From: Microbacterium bovistercoris | GTDB lineage: Bacteria; Actinomycetota; Actinomycetes; Actinomycetales; Microbacteriaceae | Length of the DNA: 64,000 nt | Assembly (NCBI RefSeq): GCF_003387575.1 | Contig: NZ_QUAB01000015.1 | Location: forward strand, 106,526-170,525 | Reading direction: 5' to 3' | Shown: piece after piece, positions 60,980-64,000 of the stretch | Numbering within the stretch: the stretch's first letter is position 1 | Layout of the letters: every line of letters begins with the position of its first letter | Notes under the pieces: model-generated | Databases searched by the model: none | What the model saw: the letters and a program-made list of their open reading frames with translations, nothing else | What the model was told of the DNA's origin: nothing | Program-made: the position numbers and the translations under genes

Positions 60980-60985
60980 TAGGAT
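60980..60985 (+). promoter_or_regulatory. -10 element of leaderless xseB promoter
   Basis: TAGGAT ends seven bases before GTG 60993. Confidence 0.5.
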
Positions 60986-60992
60986 GGGAGGC

Positions 60993-61217
60993 GTGACTGC
61001 GTCCGAGACCCCCGTGGAATCGCTGTCGTTCGAGGCGGCGCGCGATGAGCTGGTGCAGGTCGTCGCCGAACTCGAGCAGGGAGCGCCGACCCTCGAGCAG
61101 TCCCTCGCCCTCTGGGAGCGCGGCGAGGCACTCGCCACCCGGTGCGAGGAGTGGCTGCTGGGCGCGAAGCGCCGCCTGGACGCGGCCCGCCCCGCGGCAT
61201 CCGAGGACGAGTCATGA
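60993..61217 (+). CDS. xseB: Exodeoxyribonuclease VII small subunit
   Basis: A 74-residue helical partner of Xse[21 protein letters not shown] and [20 protein letters not shown] are the conserved XseB helices. GTG 60993 has TAGGAT seven bases upstream, so it seems to have its own leaderless promoter despite lying right after xseA. The stop overlaps the DUF4245 gene by four bases. Confidence 0.92.
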   Translation: MTASETPVESLSFEAARDELVQVVAELEQGAPTLEQSLALWERGEALATRCEEWLLGAKRRLDAARPAASEDES

Positions 61218-61858
61218 GCAAGGGCGCCCCGATCGTCGCCGAGCTCGGCCGCCCCGAGACCCCGCAGGAGACCGCCGACCGCAAGGCCGAGTCGAGCCGG
61301 ATCTACCGCTCCAGCCAGACCTTCCGCAACCTCATCGCGGCTCTGCTCGTCACGATCGGCGTGGTCATCGTCATCGTGCTCGCCGTGCCGCGCGGCGAAC
61401 CCGTCGCCCAGCCGCCGATCGATCTCGCCGGCATCGCGAAGAACGCCGAGACCTCACTCGACCGTCCGGTGATCGTGCCCGATCCCCCGGAGGACTGGCG
61501 CGTCACCGCCGCCGAGATCACGGGCGCCGGGGTCACGGTCTGGAACGTCACGCTCGCTCCCACCGCCGACGACGAGCGCGGCTTCCTCAAGCTCAGCCAG
61601 GCTGCTGACGCCGATCGGATGTGGGCGGCCACGCCGCTGCGCGGCGCGCAGCCCTCCGGCACCGTCGACGTCGACGGTGTGGAGTGGGACGTCTACAAGA
61701 TCGCGAACCCGGAGGCATCCGGCAACATCACCTACGCGCTCGGCACGCAGGCCGGATCGGACTACGTGCTGCTCTACGGCTCGCGCAGCGCCGACGAGAC
61801 CGCCGACTTCGCGAAGACCCTCACCCCCCAGATCGAGAAGCTCGAGGAGGCACAGTGA
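61214..61858 (+). CDS. DUF4245 family membrane-anchored protein
   Basis: A 214-residue protein. Residues 1-38 are cytoplasmic ([20 protein letters not shown] begins the transition), a single membrane helix follows ([15 protein letters not shown]), and the outer domain contains [18 protein letters not shown] and [12 protein letters not shown]. This matches DUF4245, an actinobacterial family of unknown function that often sits beside xseAB and fumC. It starts in an ATGA overlap with xseB and ends in a GTGA overlap with the carbonic anhydrase gene. Confidence 0.85.
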   Translation: MSKGAPIVAELGRPETPQETADRKAESSRIYRSSQTFRNLIAALLVTIGVVIVIVLAVPRGEPVAQPPIDLAGIAKNAETSLDRPVIVPDPPEDWRVTAAEITGAGVTVWNVTLAPTADDERGFLKLSQAADADRMWAATPLRGAQPSGTVDVDGVEWDVYKIANPEASGNITYALGTQAGSDYVLLYGSRSADETADFAKTLTPQIEKLEEAQ

Positions 61859-62520
61859 CCCTCACCCCGTCCGCCGCATGGCAGGAGATGCTCGAAGGCA
61901 ATCGCCGGTTCGTGAACGGCACACCCGAGCATCCTCATCAGGACGTGGAGAAGCGTCACGAGCTGACCGAGGGCCAGGCGCCCGTGGCGACGCTGTTCGG
62001 ATGCTCCGATTCGCGTCTCGCCGCCGAGATCATCTTCGACAAGGGCCTGGGGGATCTGTTCGTCGTCCGCAACGCCGGCCAGGTGATCGGTGAGTCCATC
62101 GTCGCGAGCCTGGAGTACGCCGTCGAGATCCTCGGCGTCCCGCTCATCATCGTGCTCGCCCACGATTCGTGCGGCGCGGTGCGCGCCGCCATCGACGGCA
62201 CGGCGATCGATGCCGCCCCGCTGCCTCCGGCGATCTGGAAGCTCATCTCGCCGATCGTTCCCGCCGCACGCAAGGTGCTGGCCGAGACCGGCGGATCCAC
62301 GCCGGCCGACATCGACGCCGAGCTCGTCGGCCGTGAGCACCTTCGCAACACGGTGGCGAACCTGCTGCAGTCGTCCGAACTGATCAGCGCCGCCGTCGCC
62401 GAGGGCCGGCTGGGCATCGTCGGCGCCAACTACCGCCTCGCCGAGGGCACCGCCGTGCCCGTGATCTCGGTGGGCATCGACGACGGGATGAACCCCGCGA
62501 CCAAGGAGGGATCGGAATGA
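61855..62520 (+). CDS. Beta-class carbonic anhydrase
   Basis: A 221-residue zinc enzyme that interconverts CO2 and bicarbonate. [14 protein letters not shown] holds the first Zn Cys with the Asp-Arg dyad, and [13 protein letters not shown] the Zn His and second Cys. [20 protein letters not shown] is the conserved structural block. It is translated as part of a tight chain (GTG 61855 overlapping DUF4245; its stop overlapping fumC), which could supply bicarbonate for carboxylations in central metabolism. Confidence 0.94.
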   Translation: MTLTPSAAWQEMLEGNRRFVNGTPEHPHQDVEKRHELTEGQAPVATLFGCSDSRLAAEIIFDKGLGDLFVVRNAGQVIGESIVASLEYAVEILGVPLIIVLAHDSCGAVRAAIDGTAIDAAPLPPAIWKLISPIVPAARKVLAETGGSTPADIDAELVGREHLRNTVANLLQSSELISAAVAEGRLGIVGANYRLAEGTAVPVISVGIDDGMNPATKEGSE

Positions 62521-63905
62521 CCGACTACCGCATCGAGCACGACACGATGGGCGAGGTGCGCGTGCCCGCGAACGCGCTCTACAGCGCGCAGACCCAGCGC
62601 GCCGTGGAGAACTTCCCCATCTCGGGCAAGGGCCTCGAGTCCGCCCAGATCGCCGCTCTCGCACGCATCAAGAAGGCCGCCGCCCTCGCCAACAAGGAGC
62701 TCGGCACGCTCGACGGCGCCATCGCCGACGCCATCGCACAGGCGGCCGACGAGGTCGTGACCGGCGAGCTCGACGGCGAGTTCCCGATCGACGTGTACCA
62801 GACCGGTTCCGGCACCTCGTCGAACATGAACATGAACGAGGTGCTGGCCACGCTCGCGTCGCGCATCCTCGGCTCGCCCGTGCACCCGAACGACCACGTC
62901 AACGCCTCGCAGTCGTCCAACGACGTGTTCCCCACCTCCGTGCACGTCGCCGTGACCCAGGCGCTCATCGACGACCTGATCCCCGCGCTCGACCACCTCG
63001 CCGTCGCCTTCGAGGCGAAGGCCGAGCTGTGGAAGTCGGTCGTCAAGTCCGGTCGCACCCACCTGATGGATGCCACTCCCGTGACCCTCGGCCAGGAGTT
63101 CGGCGGCTACGCCCGCCAGATGCGCCTCGGCATCGAGCGCGTGCAGGCTGCTCTCCCCCGCGTCGCCGAGGTCCCGCTGGGCGGCACCGCCGTGGGCACC
63201 GGCATCAACACCCCGCTCGGCTTCCCGCAGAAGGTCATCGCCCTGCTCGCCTCCGAGACCGAGTTGCCGATCACCGAGGCCAAGGACCACTTCGAGGCCC
63301 AGGCGAACCGTGACGGCCTCGTCGAGGCGTCCGGCGCGCTGCGCACGATCGCCGTGTCGCTGACGAAGATCAACAACGACCTGCGCTGGATGGGTTCGGG
63401 CCCGAACACGGGTCTGGCAGAGCTGCACATCCCCGACCTGCAGCCGGGGTCCTCGATCATGCCTGGCAAGGTCAACCCCGTCGTCCCCGAGGCCGTGCTG
63501 ATGGTCTGCGCGCGTGTCATCGGCAACGACGCCACCGTCGCGTGGGGCGGCGCATCCGGCGCATTCGAGCTGAACGTCGCGATCCCGGTGATGGGCACCG
63601 CGCTGCTCGAGTCGATCCGCCTGCTCTCCAACGCCACCCGAGTGCTCGCCGACAAGACCGTCGACGGCCTCGAAGCCAACGTCGAGCGCGCCGCGGCCCT
63701 GGCCGGCATGAGCCCGTCGATCGTGACCCCGCTGAACAAGGTCATCGGCTACGAGGCCGCCGCGAAGATCGCGAAGCACGCCGTCGCCAAGGGCATCACC
63801 GTGCGCGAGGCCGTCATCGACCTCGGCTACGTCGAGCGCGGCGAGATCACCGAAGAAGTGCTCGACCAGAAGCTCGACCTGCTGAGCATGACCCACGCGG
63901 GCTGA
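62517..63905 (+). CDS. fumC: Class II fumarate hydratase
   Basis: A 462-residue enzyme interconverting fumarate and malate in the TCA cycle, without an Fe-S cluster. [55 protein letters not shown] and the superfamily signature [11 protein letters not shown] are intact. ATG 62517 overlaps the carbonic anhydrase stop by four bases. It is the last gene of the four-gene overlapping chain starting at xseB. Confidence 0.97.
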   Translation: MTDYRIEHDTMGEVRVPANALYSAQTQRAVENFPISGKGLESAQIAALARIKKAAALANKELGTLDGAIADAIAQAADEVVTGELDGEFPIDVYQTGSGTSSNMNMNEVLATLASRILGSPVHPNDHVNASQSSNDVFPTSVHVAVTQALIDDLIPALDHLAVAFEAKAELWKSVVKSGRTHLMDATPVTLGQEFGGYARQMRLGIERVQAALPRVAEVPLGGTAVGTGINTPLGFPQKVIALLASETELPITEAKDHFEAQANRDGLVEASGALRTIAVSLTKINNDLRWMGSGPNTGLAELHIPDLQPGSSIMPGKVNPVVPEAVLMVCARVIGNDATVAWGGASGAFELNVAIPVMGTALLESIRLLSNATRVLADKTVDGLEANVERAAALAGMSPSIVTPLNKVIGYEAAAKIAKHAVAKGITVREAVIDLGYVERGEITEEVLDQKLDLLSMTHAG

Positions 63906-63945
63906 TCCCGTAGCGCCGGGGCTCCTGCCGGCACACTGCGGGGGC

Positions 63946-64000
63946 CGACACGCCAGATGTCGGACAGATCACCAAGATCCGTCCGACATCTGGCGTGTCG
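63946..64000. repeat. Long hairpin after fumC, at the window edge
   Basis: Arms 63946-63970 and 63976-64000 match 24 of 25, for example CGACACGCCAGATGTCGGAC on the left, around the loop ACCAA. It may extend past the window. It probably acts as a terminator for the fumC chain. Confidence 0.75.

Overview
The window is high-GC DNA (about 70 %) from an actinobacterium, most likely Microbacteriaceae and probably Microbacterium. Supporting signs are gene content and spelling (an AfsR/SARP regulator, RskA-type anti-sigma factor, DUF6264, DUF4245 and DUF6328 proteins), dense ATGA/GTGA gene overlaps, many GTG starts, and many leaderless promoters (TANNNT 6-7 bases before the start codon). This assignment rests on inspection only. 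No rRNA, tRNA, CRISPR or complete transposon was seen.

Layout. 1-6.1 kb: a Nudix-related regulator (NrtR) followed by the de novo NAD operon nadA-nadB-nadC-nadS; nadB and nadS carry in-frame palindromic repeat insertions. 6.1-17.4 kb: glycosyltransferase, SDR enzyme, a 50/41-bp alternating repeat array, an ABC exporter, two MFS transporters, DUF2804, an AhpD-like protein, a Fpg/Nei glycosylase, a GNAT enzyme and a HesB-like protein. 17.4-27.6 kb: AfsR-type regulator, LysE exporter, a DUF488 / DyP peroxidase / FdhD / TehA-like cluster divergent from a YdeP/FdhF-type molybdoenzyme, and a membrane protein. 27.6-32.3 kb: small conserved proteins, including an Imm5-like putative immunity protein beside a GNAT-fusion protein, and an alpha/beta hydrolase.

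32.3-36.3 kb is the most unusual part: five direct repeats of the 3' end of ychF break it into four segments. They hold a two-gene wHTH/HEPN cassette, a higBA toxin-antitoxin pair, a kinase gene with an internal deletion, a kinase-tail remnant and an NTF2-like gene. This looks like repeated integration at the ychF 3' end by elements that have lost their integrase.

36.3-47.9 kb: ychF, methyltransferase, DEDD exonuclease, a FAD monooxygenase divergent from a TetR regulator with shared operators, rmuC, the gluconeogenic pair glpX / fba, and an ECF sigma factor with its anti-sigma factor, a secreted-repeat lipoprotein and a DUF2231 protein tied together by three TGAAC(C/T)-N16-CGTT promoters. 47.9-52.5 kb: GntR regulator and an ectoine-type (ehuBCDA-like) ABC importer. 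52.5-64 kb: ispH, a 1911-residue secreted amylase-pullulanase under two LacI/cre-like operators, and the chain xseA, xseB, DUF4245, carbonic anhydrase, fumC, in which the last four genes overlap by 4 bases. Several long perfect hairpins lie at gene ends.
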